NCBI RefSeq assembly: GCF_900142285.1
Contig: NZ_FRAJ01000010.1
Coordinates: 1-64,000 of the forward strand
Source: Caminicella sporogenes DSM 14501
GTDB taxonomy: Bacteria > Bacillota > Clostridia > Peptostreptococcales > Caminicellaceae
Reading direction: 5' to 3'
Length of the DNA: 64,000 bases
Below, piece after piece: positions 1 through 8,275 of this stretch. Position 1 is the first letter of the stretch, and each line of letters begins with the position of its first letter. Position numbers and translations under genes: made by a program. The notes below the pieces were generated by a model. It worked only from the letters and a program-made list of their open reading frames with translations. It was not told the DNA's origin and did no database searches.

Positions 1-1
1 A

Positions 2-292
2 AGTAATATATTCAAATATACTTGTGAAAAACTTAATATGCATCATGAGCAAATTCCTGTTAAGACACCAAATAAGAATGCTCATATTGAATCTTTTCAT
101 AACCTGCTTCAGAATGAATGCTTAAAATATTTTAGTTTTACAAGTTTCAAAGAAGCTTATAAAGAAGTTGTGAAATATATTGATTACTATAATAATACAA
201 GAATTCATTCAGCTATTGGTTATATGACACCTATGGAATTTTATAGAGAAAACTCAAGCAATATTAAGAAAAAGTTAGTTGTTAGAGTTTAA
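2..292 (+). CDS. IS3-family transposase (OrfB), C-terminal part, 5' truncated by window edge
   Basis: The reading frame is open from base 2 to the stop at 290-292, so this is the tail of a longer gene, not a short gene starting at 38. The residues KTPNKNAHIESFHNLLQNE match the end of the DDE integrase core of IS3/IS150-type transposases, with the final catalytic Glu in HIESFHN. The tail with YYNNTRIHSAIGYMTPMEF is the usual C-terminus of these enzymes. The known role is cut-and-copy transposition through a circular intermediate. The upstream OrfA and the two catalytic Asp residues lie outside the window, so I cannot say whether the element is intact. Confidence 0.9.
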   Translation, partial: SNIFKYTCEKLNMHHEQIPVKTPNKNAHIESFHNLLQNECLKYFSFTSFKEAYKEVVKYIDYYNNTRIHSAIGYMTPMEFYRENSSNIKKKLVVRV

Positions 293-313
293 TTGTCCAA
301 ATTTAAGGGGTCA
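293..313 (+). repeat. Right terminal inverted repeat of the IS3-type element
   Basis: Directly after the transposase stop is TTGTCCAAATTTAAGGGGTC followed by A. Its complement starts TGACCCC, typical of IS3-family terminal repeats. The left end is outside the window, so the pairing cannot be checked here. Confidence 0.65.
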
Positions 314-320
314 AACCGAG

Positions 321-540
321 AATTAAAAGACCTTAGAGAATCTTTTTCCTGTTACCTGTAACCTTGCTGATAATTCAGTTAGTAGTTAGTAGCAAGTAGT
401 TAGTGGCGAAGAATTTTTTACTACTAACAACTAACTATTAAAAAAAGTTTTAAAGACCTAAAAAACTAACTTTAAAGATGCTGAGAGCTGAGAACCGATA
501 ACTGATAACAGCTGAGAGATGAGAACTGAGAGCTAATTTG
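321..540 (+). repeat. Composite intergenic repeat, copy 1
   Basis: The gap before recD2 has no gene. It is a mosaic of low-complexity units: a segment TCCTGTTACCTGTAACCTTGC, a run of GTTAGTAGTTAGTAG, a T-rich centre, the inverted CTACTAACAACTAACTA (the two can form a hairpin), a spacer with AACTAACTTTAAAGATGC, and a GCTGAGAGCTGAGAAC tract. The same units in the same order recur near 45.0 kb and 50.8 kb, and partly in reverse near 46.9 kb. It is probably non-coding and possibly a degenerate miniature mobile element. Confidence 0.7.
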
Positions 541-558
541 TATATTTGGGAGGAAATT

Positions 559-2784
559 ATGTCTGTTGAGATAAAAGGGGTCGTAAAAGAAATAGTTTTT
601 AAAAATGAAGAAAATGGGTATGTTGTTGCAGATGTAGATACAGACGATGGAGAAATAACTGTAGTAGGATATATTCCCATTATCAATGTAGGAGAAACTA
701 TGTCTTTTACAGGAAATTTTACTATTCATCCTATTTATGGAAAACAGCTTCAAGTAGTCAGCAGTAAACAAATCATGCCTTCAACTTTAGAAGGTATTAT
801 AAGCTATTTGAGTTCTGGACTTATTAAGGGAATAGGACCTAAAATGGCTGAGCGTATAGTAAAAAAGTTTGGAAAAGATAGTTTAGATGTTATTCAATAT
901 AGACCACACCTTCTTACTCAAGTAAACGGTATAGGAGAAAAAAAGGCCAAAATTATTGCACAATCTTTTGAAGAACAAAGAGAAATAAAAGAAGTGATGC
1001 TCTTTTTACAGCAGTATGGAATATCTGTAGCGTATGCCATGAAAATATATAAAAAATACAGGGATAATACAATAGAATATATTAGGGAAAATCCCTACAG
1101 ATTAGCTGATGATATAACTGGGATAGGATTTAAGATGGCAGATAGTATTGCAAAGAAGATGGGAGTAGACCCTGAATCACCTTATAGAATAATGTGTGGA
1201 ATAAAATTTGTTTTAAATCAGTATAGTTTAGAAGGACATACTTTTGCTAAAAAAAATGAACTTATAGAAAGAGCTTCAAATATATTGTCTGTGGATAAAG
1301 AGTTAGTAGAAGGCGGAATAAATACCCTTACCATAAATGGAGAAATTCATCAAGAAGATATTGATGGAGAAATAGCAGTATTTTCTATGGCATTTTACTA
1401 TGCTGAAACAGGAGTATGCAAAAAAATAATAGAACTTGCAAATACAAAATTTGATGATATAGATATAGATTTAGATGAGGAAATAAGTAGAATAGAAAAA
1501 GAAAGTAATATAGCATTAGCTGAAAAACAAAAACTTGCTATAAAGGAATCAGTAAAAAATGGAGTAACTGTTATAACTGGGGGACCGGGAACGGGTAAAA
1601 CTACAACGGTAAATAGTATAATAAAAATCTTTGAAAAGATGAATTTAGATATAGCTTTAGCTGCTCCAACAGGCAGAGCAGCTAAAAGACTTACAGAAAC
1701 TACCGGTAGAGAAGCTAAGACAATTCACAGACTTTTAGAATATTCGTTTAGTGAAGATGGAATTGGTATGAGATTTATAAAAGATGGAGATGAGCCACTT
1801 ACAGCTGATGTCATAATCGTAGATGAAGTATCCATGATAGATATACTTTTGATGTATCATTTACTAAAAGCTGTTATGCCAGGAACAAGATTAATATTAG
1901 TAGGTGATGTTGACCAGCTTCCATCAGTAGGACCCGGAAATGTGCTTCATGACATTATAGGAAGTGAAATCGTAAAAGTTGTAAAGTTAACTGAAATATT
2001 CAGACAGGCTGAGGAGAGTATGATAGTCGTAAATGCACATAAAATAAATAAGGGACTAAAACCGATATTAAATGCAAAGGGAAAAGATTTTTATTTTATT
2101 TCAAAAAGAAATCAAGATGATATTTTAAATACAATTAAAGAGCTTTGTTTAAAAAGACTTCCCAATTTTAGCAATTGTGACCCCATTAAAGATATACAAG
2201 TACTAACTCCCATGAAAAATAGTAAGATAGGAACTATAAATTTAAATTGTGAGCTTCAAGATATACTAAATCCTAAAGCAGTGCACAAAAAGGAAAAGAA
2301 AATAGGAGAAAGACTATTTAGAGTAGGCGATAAAGTCATGCAGGTCAAAAATAATTACAATATTAAATGGAAAAGTAAAGATAATTTAAGGGAAGGCGAA
2401 GGCATTTTTAATGGAGATATAGGATATGTTTGTGATATAGATGAAGAACTAAAAATTTTGACAGTTTTATATGATGATGAAAAATATGTAGAGTATGATT
2501 TTGCGGGATTAGACGAGATAGAACTGGCATATTCCATTACAATCCATAAAAGTCAGGGTAGTGAATTTCCAATAGTAGTTATGCCGGTGAGTTGGGCTCC
2601 ACCAATGTTACTTAATAGAAATCTATTATACACAGCAGTAACAAGAGCAAAAGAATTAGTGGTATTAGTTGGAGCAGAAAAATATTTATATATGATGATA
2701 AAGAATAAAAGAGATATGAATAGAAATTCAGGATTAAAATATAGATTTAAAAGAATTGTTGAAGTTTATAATCAAGCATTTTGA
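559..2784 (+). CDS. recD2: RecD2-like ATP-dependent DNA helicase
   Basis: A 741-residue superfamily 1 helicase of the RecD/TraA type found in bacteria that lack RecBC-linked RecD. The N-terminus is OB-like, followed by helix-hairpin-helix repeats (LIKGIGPKMAERIV, VNGIGEKKAKII). Walker A GGPGTGKTTT starts near residue 341, the DEVSM Walker B lies near 421, and the HKSQGSEF and TAVTRAK motifs near 660-690 complete the motor. RecD2 enzymes are 5'-3' helicases in DNA repair and fork maintenance. ATG 559 is chosen because GGGAGG lies 5 bases upstream; the in-frame ATG at 538 has no SD. The gene stands alone after the repeat-filled gap. Confidence 0.93.
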   Translation: MSVEIKGVVKEIVFKNEENGYVVADVDTDDGEITVVGYIPIINVGETMSFTGNFTIHPIYGKQLQVVSSKQIMPSTLEGIISYLSSGLIKGIGPKMAERIVKKFGKDSLDVIQYRPHLLTQVNGIGEKKAKIIAQSFEEQREIKEVMLFLQQYGISVAYAMKIYKKYRDNTIEYIRENPYRLADDITGIGFKMADSIAKKMGVDPESPYRIMCGIKFVLNQYSLEGHTFAKKNELIERASNILSVDKELVEGGINTLTINGEIHQEDIDGEIAVFSMAFYYAETGVCKKIIELANTKFDDIDIDLDEEISRIEKESNIALAEKQKLAIKESVKNGVTVITGGPGTGKTTTVNSIIKIFEKMNLDIALAAPTGRAAKRLTETTGREAKTIHRLLEYSFSEDGIGMRFIKDGDEPLTADVIIVDEVSMIDILLMYHLLKAVMPGTRLILVGDVDQLPSVGPGNVLHDIIGSEIVKVVKLTEIFRQAEESMIVVNAHKINKGLKPILNAKGKDFYFISKRNQDDILNTIKELCLKRLPNFSNCDPIKDIQVLTPMKNSKIGTINLNCELQDILNPKAVHKKEKKIGERLFRVGDKVMQVKNNYNIKWKSKDNLREGEGIFNGDIGYVCDIDEELKILTVLYDDEKYVEYDFAGLDEIELAYSITIHKSQGSEFPIVVMPVSWAPPMLLNRNLLYTAVTRAKELVVLVGAEKYLYMMIKNKRDMNRNSGLKYRFKRIVEVYNQAF

Positions 2785-2849
2785 TAATCAATAATGAAAC
2801 AGGTATTTAGGTTGGAATTTATTTTACCACTATATATGGAGTTAGTTTT

Positions 2850-3593
2850 ATGAGGAAAAATATTATTTTTGAATATATAGATATATTTTTAAACTTCATA
2901 TTTCCAAGAAATATATACTGCATACTTTGTAATAGACCAATTGATAGAGATAGAAAGTATTCATTGTGTGATAGATGTTTTAAGAATATTAGATTTATAA
3001 GAGGAAAGACATGTACAAAATGCGGAAAGCCATTAAATGAGTTCTATATGTATGATAATTGTCCTGAATGTATGAATAATGAATTTTATTTTACTAAAGC
3101 TGTGTCTTGTGTAGAATATGATGATATTTCTAAAAAAATTATTTATGAACTTAAATACAATAAAAAAAGATATATTTCTTATCATATGGCAGAAATTATG
3201 GCTGACAAATTTAAAGAGAGTTTTTCACAAAATATAGATGTAATTATGCCTGTTCCTCTGCATAAATCAAGAGAAAGAGAGAGAACATTTAATCAGGCTT
3301 ATTTGATATCAAAATATTTAGCACGAATGATAGACAAAAGTGTAGATAACAAATCTTTGGTGAGAGTAAAAAATACGAAGATTCAAAATAAGCTTACAAA
3401 AGAGGAAAGAAAAAGCAATTTAGAAAAAGCTTTTAAAGTTGTTAACGCTTTAAATGTAGATGGAAAAATTATTTTACTTGTAGATGATATATTTACAACT
3501 GGACTGACAGCTGATAGATGCAGCAGAGTTTTAATAGAAAGTGGTGCTTTAAAAGTATATGTTTTGACATTTGCTACAGGTAGAAATACATAA
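2850..3593 (+). CDS. comFC: ComF family phosphoribosyltransferase-like protein
   Basis: A 247-residue protein with an N-terminal four-Cys zinc ribbon (CILC...CDRC, CTKC...CPEC, residues about 20-75) and a C-terminal type I phosphoribosyltransferase fold whose PRPP loop ILLVDDIFTTGLT lies near residue 208. ComFC homologues act with the ComFA helicase in DNA uptake, and the fold suggests nucleotide chemistry. No ComFA is nearby. As in Bacillus the gene sits at the head of the yvyF-flgM-flagellar cluster, so the location supports the family call. Length is normal and all Cys pairs are present. Confidence 0.9.
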   Translation: MRKNIIFEYIDIFLNFIFPRNIYCILCNRPIDRDRKYSLCDRCFKNIRFIRGKTCTKCGKPLNEFYMYDNCPECMNNEFYFTKAVSCVEYDDISKKIIYELKYNKKRYISYHMAEIMADKFKESFSQNIDVIMPVPLHKSRERERTFNQAYLISKYLARMIDKSVDNKSLVRVKNTKIQNKLTKEERKSNLEKAFKVVNALNVDGKIILLVDDIFTTGLTADRCSRVLIESGALKVYVLTFATGRNT

Positions 3594-3670
3594 CAAAAAA
3601 TTTGAAATTAGCAAAATTATGCTATAATTTATATAATACAGGAAAATATAAGGGTTTAGGAGTGATTAAA

Positions 3671-4084
3671 TTGGATATAAGAAATTGTAAAGAGTGTGGA
3701 AAACTTTTTCAATATGATGGAATAAGTAAATTATGTTATAGTTGTAGAAAAAAAGATGAAGAAGATTTTAAACGGGTTAAAGATTATATTTATGACAATA
3801 CAGGTGCTACTATAACAGAAGTTTCTGAAGCAACCGGAGTATCAGAAGATAAGATACTGCGCTATCTTAGAGAAGGAAGGCTTGAAATAGTTGGAGAAAA
3901 CCCGGGGCTTGTGCTTGACTGCGAGAGATGCGGAAGAGCTATAAGGACAGGCAGATATTGTGAAGAATGTGCTAGAGAAATAGAAAAAGAGCTTAGGAGC
4001 GGATTTGAAAGACCTGTAAAGAGAGTAAAAACGGAAAAAGACAGAGATAGAATGCATATAGCTAGTTTTAAAAAGAGAACATAA
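3671..4084 (+). CDS. yvyF: YvyF-type flagellar operon protein
   Basis: A protein of about 137 residues with an N-terminal CKECGKLFQY...LCYSCRKK zinc-binding pair, a central winged-helix-like stretch (YIYDNTGATITEVSEATGVSEDKILRYLREGRL), and a second Cys cluster (CERCGRAIRTGRYCEEC). This matches the flagellar operon protein family TIGR03826, which lies between comF and flgM in Bacillus. Its molecular role is poorly known; a regulatory or adaptor role is inferred from the HTH-like segment. The start is TTG 3671 because AGGAG at 3658-3662 is 8 bases away. The in-frame ATG at 3602 lacks an SD and would add residues the family does not have. Confidence 0.85.
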   Translation: MDIRNCKECGKLFQYDGISKLCYSCRKKDEEDFKRVKDYIYDNTGATITEVSEATGVSEDKILRYLREGRLEIVGENPGLVLDCERCGRAIRTGRYCEECAREIEKELRSGFERPVKRVKTEKDRDRMHIASFKKRT

Positions 4085-4093
4085 AATAAATTT

Positions 4094-4121
4094 TAAACAA
4101 AACCCTCATTTCTGCCGATAC
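4094..4121 (+). promoter_or_regulatory. Sigma-28 (SigD/FliA) promoter of flgM
   Basis: TAAA at 4094-4097, a 16-base spacer, then GCCGATA at 4114-4120 match the sigma-28 consensus TAAA-N15/16-GCCGATAT. It lies about 35 bases before the flgM start. An inverted repeat (CCGATACTATAAATAGTAATATCGG) covers the -10 and the SD area. Confidence 0.85.
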
Positions 4122-4156
4122 TATAAATAGTAATATCGGAGGAATGAGGTGTTTTT

Positions 4157-4447
4157 ATGAAAATATTTAGTAATATTAACGTTCAAAAAGTAATGGGTGC
4201 ATATAAAAGTAAAATGAATAAAACAGAAAAAGTAAATAAATCTGCTATGAGAAAAGATAAAGTAGAAATATCTGAAAAAGCAAAAGATTTTCAAATAGCG
4301 ATGAATGCATTTAACAATCTTTCAGGTATAAGAAGTGAAAAGGTAGAAGATATTAAAAAAGCTATTGCTTTAGGAACGTACAATCCAAAGGCTAAAGAGG
4401 TAGTAGACAAGATGTTTGAAAGAGTTAATTTTGATAGAAAAGTCTAA
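4157..4447 (+). CDS. flgM: FlgM, anti-sigma-28 factor
   Basis: A 96-residue protein. The C-terminal half (KDKVEISEKAKDFQIAMNA...IKKAIALGTYNPKAKEVVDKMF) is the FlgM sigma-binding region, and the N-terminal half is Lys-rich and probably disordered. Known role: FlgM holds SigD/FliA inactive until the hook is complete, then is exported. The SD is GGAGGAATGAGG. It has its own sigma-28 promoter, a negative feedback arrangement seen in other flagellates. The next gene is the export chaperone flgN after a short repeat hairpin. Confidence 0.9.
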   Translation: MKIFSNINVQKVMGAYKSKMNKTEKVNKSAMRKDKVEISEKAKDFQIAMNAFNNLSGIRSEKVEDIKKAIALGTYNPKAKEVVDKMFERVNFDRKV

Positions 4448-4456
4448 AAAGACGAC

Positions 4457-4496
4457 TAATAATGAATAGGCAGATATTTATAGTTATTCATTATTT
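4457..4496 (+). repeat. AATAATGAATA-type inverted repeat
   Basis: AATAATGAATA at 4458-4468 is repeated in inverse at 4485-4495 around a 16-base loop. It belongs to a family of short A+T-rich inverted repeats found only in the flagellar half of the window (also near 7.8, 8.2, 8.85-8.93 and 28.3-28.5 kb). Confidence 0.7.
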
Positions 4497-4541
4497 ATAT
4501 TAGACTTCAACATTTGTTTGAAGTTTTCGGGGGTTGGTTAG

Positions 4542-5042
4542 ATGAATAAGTCTGTTGAGCAGTTGATACTTACTTTGAATAAAGAATATGATGTGTATGC
4601 AGAAGTATTAAAATTGGCAAAAAAGAAGAAGAAAGTTATTATAGAAGGTAAAGTTAAAGAGCTTGACAGTATTACGGGGAAAGAACAAGTTATGATAGTT
4701 ACATTAGGTAAACTTGAAAAAATAAGGGAATCTATAGTAAATAACATTATAAAAGAAATGGAAATAAAAGATGAAATTGAAAATATTACCGAACTTGTAG
4801 AATATTTTGATGATGAAGAAAGAGAAAAAGTACTTGAAATAAGAAAAAAACTTGTAGAAATTTTAGATGAAGTAAAAAAAGAAAATAATTTAAACAGTGA
4901 ACTTATAAAACAGTCTTTAGAATATATTGAATTTAATAAAAATCTTTTAATGACATTAAACAATCAAGGTGTTACATATGGAGCAAATGCTGATGAAAAA
5001 GATGTAAAGGTAAAGACAAATTTGTTTGATATGAAGGTTTAG
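4542..5042 (+). CDS. flgN: FlgN-like flagellar export chaperone
   Basis: A 166-residue, almost wholly helical, charged protein with the FlgN pattern: N-terminal LILTLNKEYDVYAEVLKLAKKKKKVIIEGKVKELDSIT and central amphipathic helices. FlgN keeps the hook-filament junction proteins FlgK and FlgL unfolded and delivers them to the type III export apparatus. flgK and flgL follow directly, which supports the call. The SD is GGGGGTTGG. Sequence similarity in this family is low, so position and size carry much of the weight. Confidence 0.85.
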   Translation: MNKSVEQLILTLNKEYDVYAEVLKLAKKKKKVIIEGKVKELDSITGKEQVMIVTLGKLEKIRESIVNNIIKEMEIKDEIENITELVEYFDDEEREKVLEIRKKLVEILDEVKKENNLNSELIKQSLEYIEFNKNLLMTLNNQGVTYGANADEKDVKVKTNLFDMKV

Positions 5043-5044
5043 GA

Positions 5045-5085
5045 GTTAGATAGTAGTTAGTGGTTAGTAGTTAGTGGGTAGGAGT
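5045..5085 (+). repeat. GTTAGTAGTTAGTGG-type repeat tract
   Basis: A degenerate run of TAGTAGTTAGTGG units immediately after flgN, of the same unit type as in the composite repeats at 377 and 45000. No inverted partner is present here. Confidence 0.6.
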
Positions 5086-5155
5086 GTTGCTGTCAGTTAG
5101 TATATACGGATTTGTTTAAAAATGCAATTTAGAATTTAGGTAAGGTGGGATGAGA

Positions 5156-6790
5156 ATGGGTTCTTTTTTTGGTTTTAATATAGCTCGTTCAGGGCTCTTT
5201 GCAAGTCAAAGAGCTTTAAATGTAACTGCACATAACGTTGCAAATGCAAATACTGAAGGATACAGTCGTCAAAGACTTAATGTTGTTCAGTCTACTCCAC
5301 TTTCACTTCCTCAAGGACAGGGGATGATAGGCTCCGGAGTAGATACTGCTGGTATAGAGCAGATAAGAGATGAATTTTTAGATTTTAAAATCAGACAGGA
5401 AATGACAACCAATGGAGAATGGGAAGCAAGAGCAGAAGCTTTAAAGCATATAGAAGCAATTTTTAATGAACCATCAGAGAGCGGAATAAGAAAAGTAATG
5501 GATGAATTTTTTGCCTCATTGCATGAATTGAGCAAAAATCCCGATAACCTTACAGCTAGGGCAGAGGTAAGACAGAGAGGTATAGCTCTGACTGAAACTT
5601 TAAACCATATGTATACACAGCTTCAAAACTTACAGGCAAATACAGATTTTGCCATAGAGACGACTGTAAATCAAATAAATGGATATGCTCAGCAGATAGC
5701 TTCTTTAAATGAACAAATTTATAAATATGAATTAGACGGAAATAAAGCTAATGACTTGAGAGACCAGAGAAATTTGCTCATTGATAAGCTTTCAGAGTTA
5801 GTAAATATTGATGTGTATGAAGCACCTATTCCGGGAAGCAATAATTTATCTAAAATTAGCATTACTATAAATGGTGATGTATTAGTTTCTCATACAAAAT
5901 ATAATCAGATAAAAATGGAAAGAAGGACAGAGCTAAACAATTATTGTGATGCTCCAAATCTGCTTAATTTAAAATGGGAAAATGAAGAACCTTTAAGAGT
6001 CAGTTCAGGAAAACTTAAAGGACTATTAGATATGCGTGACAATATAAGTGGAAGTGAAAAAGGTATACCGTACTATATGGATAAACTTAACAGATTTACT
6101 ACAGTATTTGCAGCTAGATTTAATATGCAGCATGGAAAAGGATATGGACTATCTGGTGCAGGTAATCATAATCAATTTTTTAATGGACCTGTTTTTGATT
6201 TTGCAAAGTTTCCAGAAAATGGGTTTGAAGAGCTTAAAGATTTAAATGATGTAAAAGGTGCATCAGATGAAGACACAATAAATAATTTTGAAGAAAAGAA
6301 TCCAAATAAGACCATATTTAAAATTAAAGACAGTTTAGGAAATGACCATTGGTATATAGCAGACATCATTAAAGCAGATGAAATAAGCATATCAAAAGAT
6401 ATAGAAGATTTAAACAAAATTGCTGCTGCAAAATATGATGATGGAAGCGGAAATGGACTAGCTGGTGATGGCAGTAATGCCGAGGCTCTTATAGAGCTTA
6501 GACATGACGTAGATATGTTTACATGGGGTAGTCCTGAAGACTTCTTTAAATCAGCTATTTCAAACCTCGGAGTAGATGCTAATGAAGCTGTTAGAATGTC
6601 AGAAAATCAAAAAGTACTTATTCAGCAGATAGACAATAAAAGAAAATCTATATCGGGAGTATCATTAGATGAAGAAATGACTAATATGGTAAAATTTCAA
6701 CATTCATATAATGCCAATGCTCGAATGATAACGGCTATAGATGAGATGCTCGATAGAATTATAAATGGTATGGGACATGTAGGGCGTTAA
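5156..6790 (+). CDS. flgK: FlgK, hook-associated protein 1
   Basis: A protein of about 544 residues. The N-terminus FGFNIARSGLFASQRALNVTAHNVANANTEGYSRQRL is the flagellar rod/hook N-terminal motif, and the C-terminal SISGVSLDEEMTNMVKFQHSYNANARMITAIDEML is the matching HAP1 C-terminal helix. These two helices pack into the D0/D1 core of the hook-filament junction. The middle 300 residues form the variable surface domain. The start is set to ATG 5156: the SD AAGGTGGG at 5142-5149 abuts the ATG at 5150 but is 6 bases from 5156. The gene is followed 28 bases later by flgL. Confidence 0.95.
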   Translation: MGSFFGFNIARSGLFASQRALNVTAHNVANANTEGYSRQRLNVVQSTPLSLPQGQGMIGSGVDTAGIEQIRDEFLDFKIRQEMTTNGEWEARAEALKHIEAIFNEPSESGIRKVMDEFFASLHELSKNPDNLTARAEVRQRGIALTETLNHMYTQLQNLQANTDFAIETTVNQINGYAQQIASLNEQIYKYELDGNKANDLRDQRNLLIDKLSELVNIDVYEAPIPGSNNLSKISITINGDVLVSHTKYNQIKMERRTELNNYCDAPNLLNLKWENEEPLRVSSGKLKGLLDMRDNISGSEKGIPYYMDKLNRFTTVFAARFNMQHGKGYGLSGAGNHNQFFNGPVFDFAKFPENGFEELKDLNDVKGASDEDTINNFEEKNPNKTIFKIKDSLGNDHWYIADIIKADEISISKDIEDLNKIAAAKYDDGSGNGLAGDGSNAEALIELRHDVDMFTWGSPEDFFKSAISNLGVDANEAVRMSENQKVLIQQIDNKRKSISGVSLDEEMTNMVKFQHSYNANARMITAIDEMLDRIINGMGHVGR

Positions 6791-6818
6791 CATAAGTAGG
6801 TAAAGGAGGGGAAAAGAT

Positions 6819-7772
6819 ATGAGAATTACTAACTCAATGATTACAAGTACAATGCTTTTGAATTTAAATAGAAACTTAAATAAATTAGATAAATGGAATA
6901 AGCAGATGGCTACGGGCAAAAAATTTGCAATGCCTTCTGATGACCCGATAGGAGTATCAAAGAGCTTAGAGCTTAGGTCAGTAGTATCAGAGATACAGCA
7001 GTATAAAAAGAATGCAAAAGATGCAAAATCATGGCTTGAAATTACGGAATCAGCAGTACAAGAGGTAGGAGATATACTTCAGAGAGCAAGGGAATTGGCA
7101 GTAAGTGCAGATGGGGTTGAAACTCCGGAAGATAAACAGAAAATTCAGGTTGAAATAGAACAGCTTAAAAAACAGCTTATAAAGATTGCAAATACTACTT
7201 ATGCAGGTAAAAATATCTTTTCGGGATATAAAACTGATAAACCACTTCTGGGTTCTGATGGAGAGTATTTGATTGACAGTAAAGATTCAGAACTTATAAA
7301 ATATCAAATAGGCGTTCATGAAGAAATAAATGTAAATACACTAGGTCATAAATTATTTGGAATAACAACAGAAAGTGGAGTGCCATATACTACACTTGAC
7401 AATTTAGATACAAATGAAGCAGTTTCTGGAACTCATTATGCTCAGCTTATAAAAGTTTTTGATGATTTTAGTGATGCATTAAAAAATAATGATGAAGGGA
7501 GAATTCAGAAAACTTTATCAAGGATTGATATATATCTAGAAAATGTTCTCAGTATTCGTGGAGAAATAGGAGCTAAAATGAATAGGATGGAAATGACTTT
7601 AAGTAGACTTGATAAAGATGAACTTAATTTTACTGAATTGCTTTCTAAAAATGAAGATGCAGACATGGCAGAAGTCATAATGAATATGAAAATGGATGAA
7701 AGCGTATACAGAGCTTCACTATCTATAGGTGCCAAAGTCATACAACCAACACTTGTAGATTTTATAAGATAA
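6819..7772 (+). CDS. flgL: FlgL, hook-associated protein 3
   Basis: A 317-residue protein. The N-terminus MRITNSMITSTMLLNLNRNL and the segment QMATGKKFAMPSDDPIGVSKSLELRS are classic for FlgL, and the C-terminal helix MKMDESVYRASLSIGAKVIQPTLVDFI resembles flagellin D0. It forms the second ring of the hook-filament junction. The SD is AAAGGAGGGG. The last codons and the stop lie inside a 21-bp perfect inverted repeat (see 7756-7800), so message ending may be coupled to the stop codon. Confidence 0.95.
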   Translation: MRITNSMITSTMLLNLNRNLNKLDKWNKQMATGKKFAMPSDDPIGVSKSLELRSVVSEIQQYKKNAKDAKSWLEITESAVQEVGDILQRARELAVSADGVETPEDKQKIQVEIEQLKKQLIKIANTTYAGKNIFSGYKTDKPLLGSDGEYLIDSKDSELIKYQIGVHEEINVNTLGHKLFGITTESGVPYTTLDNLDTNEAVSGTHYAQLIKVFDDFSDALKNNDEGRIQKTLSRIDIYLENVLSIRGEIGAKMNRMEMTLSRLDKDELNFTELLSKNEDADMAEVIMNMKMDESVYRASLSIGAKVIQPTLVDFIR

Positions 7773-7800
7773 AAGCTTTGCTTTTATCTTATAAAATCTA
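7756..7800 (+). terminator. 21-bp perfect inverted repeat over the flgL stop codon
   Basis: Bases 7756-7776 pair perfectly with 7780-7800 around the 3-base loop TTT. The left arm is the last five sense codons and stop of flgL. It has no long T-tract on either side, so it may be an mRNA-stabilising or processing hairpin instead of a classic intrinsic terminator. Confidence 0.6.
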
Positions 7801-7811
7801 GTTATTAACAA

Positions 7812-7840
7812 GCAATGAATAATTAATAATGAATAAATGA
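7812..7840 (+). repeat. AATGAATAATTAATAATGAATA repeat, left flank of the four-helix-bundle gene
   Basis: A direct run of GAATAA/TAATAATGAATA units. Its inverse (TTAATTATTCATTATTAATTATTAATT) lies after the next gene at 8225-8252, so the four-helix-bundle gene is bracketed by imperfect inverted repeats. Confidence 0.65.
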
Positions 7841-7857
7841 AAAATTTGGAGTGGAAT

Positions 7858-8217
7858 ATGAAAAAAAGTATTATTAATGATAAATCTTATAAGTTTGCTT
7901 TAAGAGTGGTTAAATTATATAAATATCTTATTGATGTAAATAAAGAGTATGTTATTTCAAAGCAAATTTTACGTTCTGGAACAAGTATTGGAGCTAATGT
8001 TGAAGAGGCATATTATGCTCAAAGCAAAAAAGATTTCATATCTAAAATGTCAATTGCTTTGAAAGAAGCAGCTGAGACTAAATATTGGCTTAGATTATTA
8101 AAAGATAGTAATTCAATAAAAAATAATAAAAAAGTTGATAATTTAATATTGGAATGCGAAGAAATTATTAAAATTTTGACATCTATATTAAACACAGCAA
8201 AGAAAAAAAGTACTTAA
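7858..8217 (+). CDS. Four-helix bundle protein (23S rRNA intervening-sequence type)
   Basis: A 119-residue all-helical protein with KSYKFALRVVKLYKYLI, QILRSGTSIGANVEEAYYAQSKKDFISKMSIALKEAAETKYWLRLL and a Leu/Ile-rich tail. This is the signature of the four-helix bundle family TIGR02436, first known from 23S rRNA intervening sequences and often found as a stand-alone gene next to mobile or polysaccharide genes. Its function is unknown; the family forms pentameric bundles. The start is ATG 7858 because TGGAGTGG precedes it, whereas the in-frame ATG at 7837 has no SD. It interrupts flgL-yviE, which are usually adjacent, and is flanked by inverted A+T-rich repeats. Insertion as a unit is an inference. 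Confidence 0.85.
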   Translation: MKKSIINDKSYKFALRVVKLYKYLIDVNKEYVISKQILRSGTSIGANVEEAYYAQSKKDFISKMSIALKEAAETKYWLRLLKDSNSIKNNKKVDNLILECEEIIKILTSILNTAKKKST

Positions 8218-8221
8218 TTTA

Positions 8222-8256
8222 CCTATTAATTATTCATTATTAATTATTAATTAAAA
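8222..8256 (+). repeat. Inverted AATAATGAATA-type repeat, right flank of the four-helix-bundle gene
   Basis: TATTAATTATTCATTATTAA and following TTATTAATT are the inverse of the tract at 7812-7840. Confidence 0.65.
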
Positions 8257-8275
8257 ACTTAAGAGGGTGGTCTCA

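Noticed and set aside
321-540. CRISPR array in the TTAGTAG / GAGAGCTGAG tracts
   Set aside because: Units are degenerate and contiguous, without equal-length unique spacers, and no cas genes are present.
4538-4963. Minus-strand open frames over flgN, fliT-like and ABC-F genes
   Set aside because: Low-complexity Ser/Phe/Leu-rich translations opposite strong genes with no SD; typical shadows in A+T-rich DNA.
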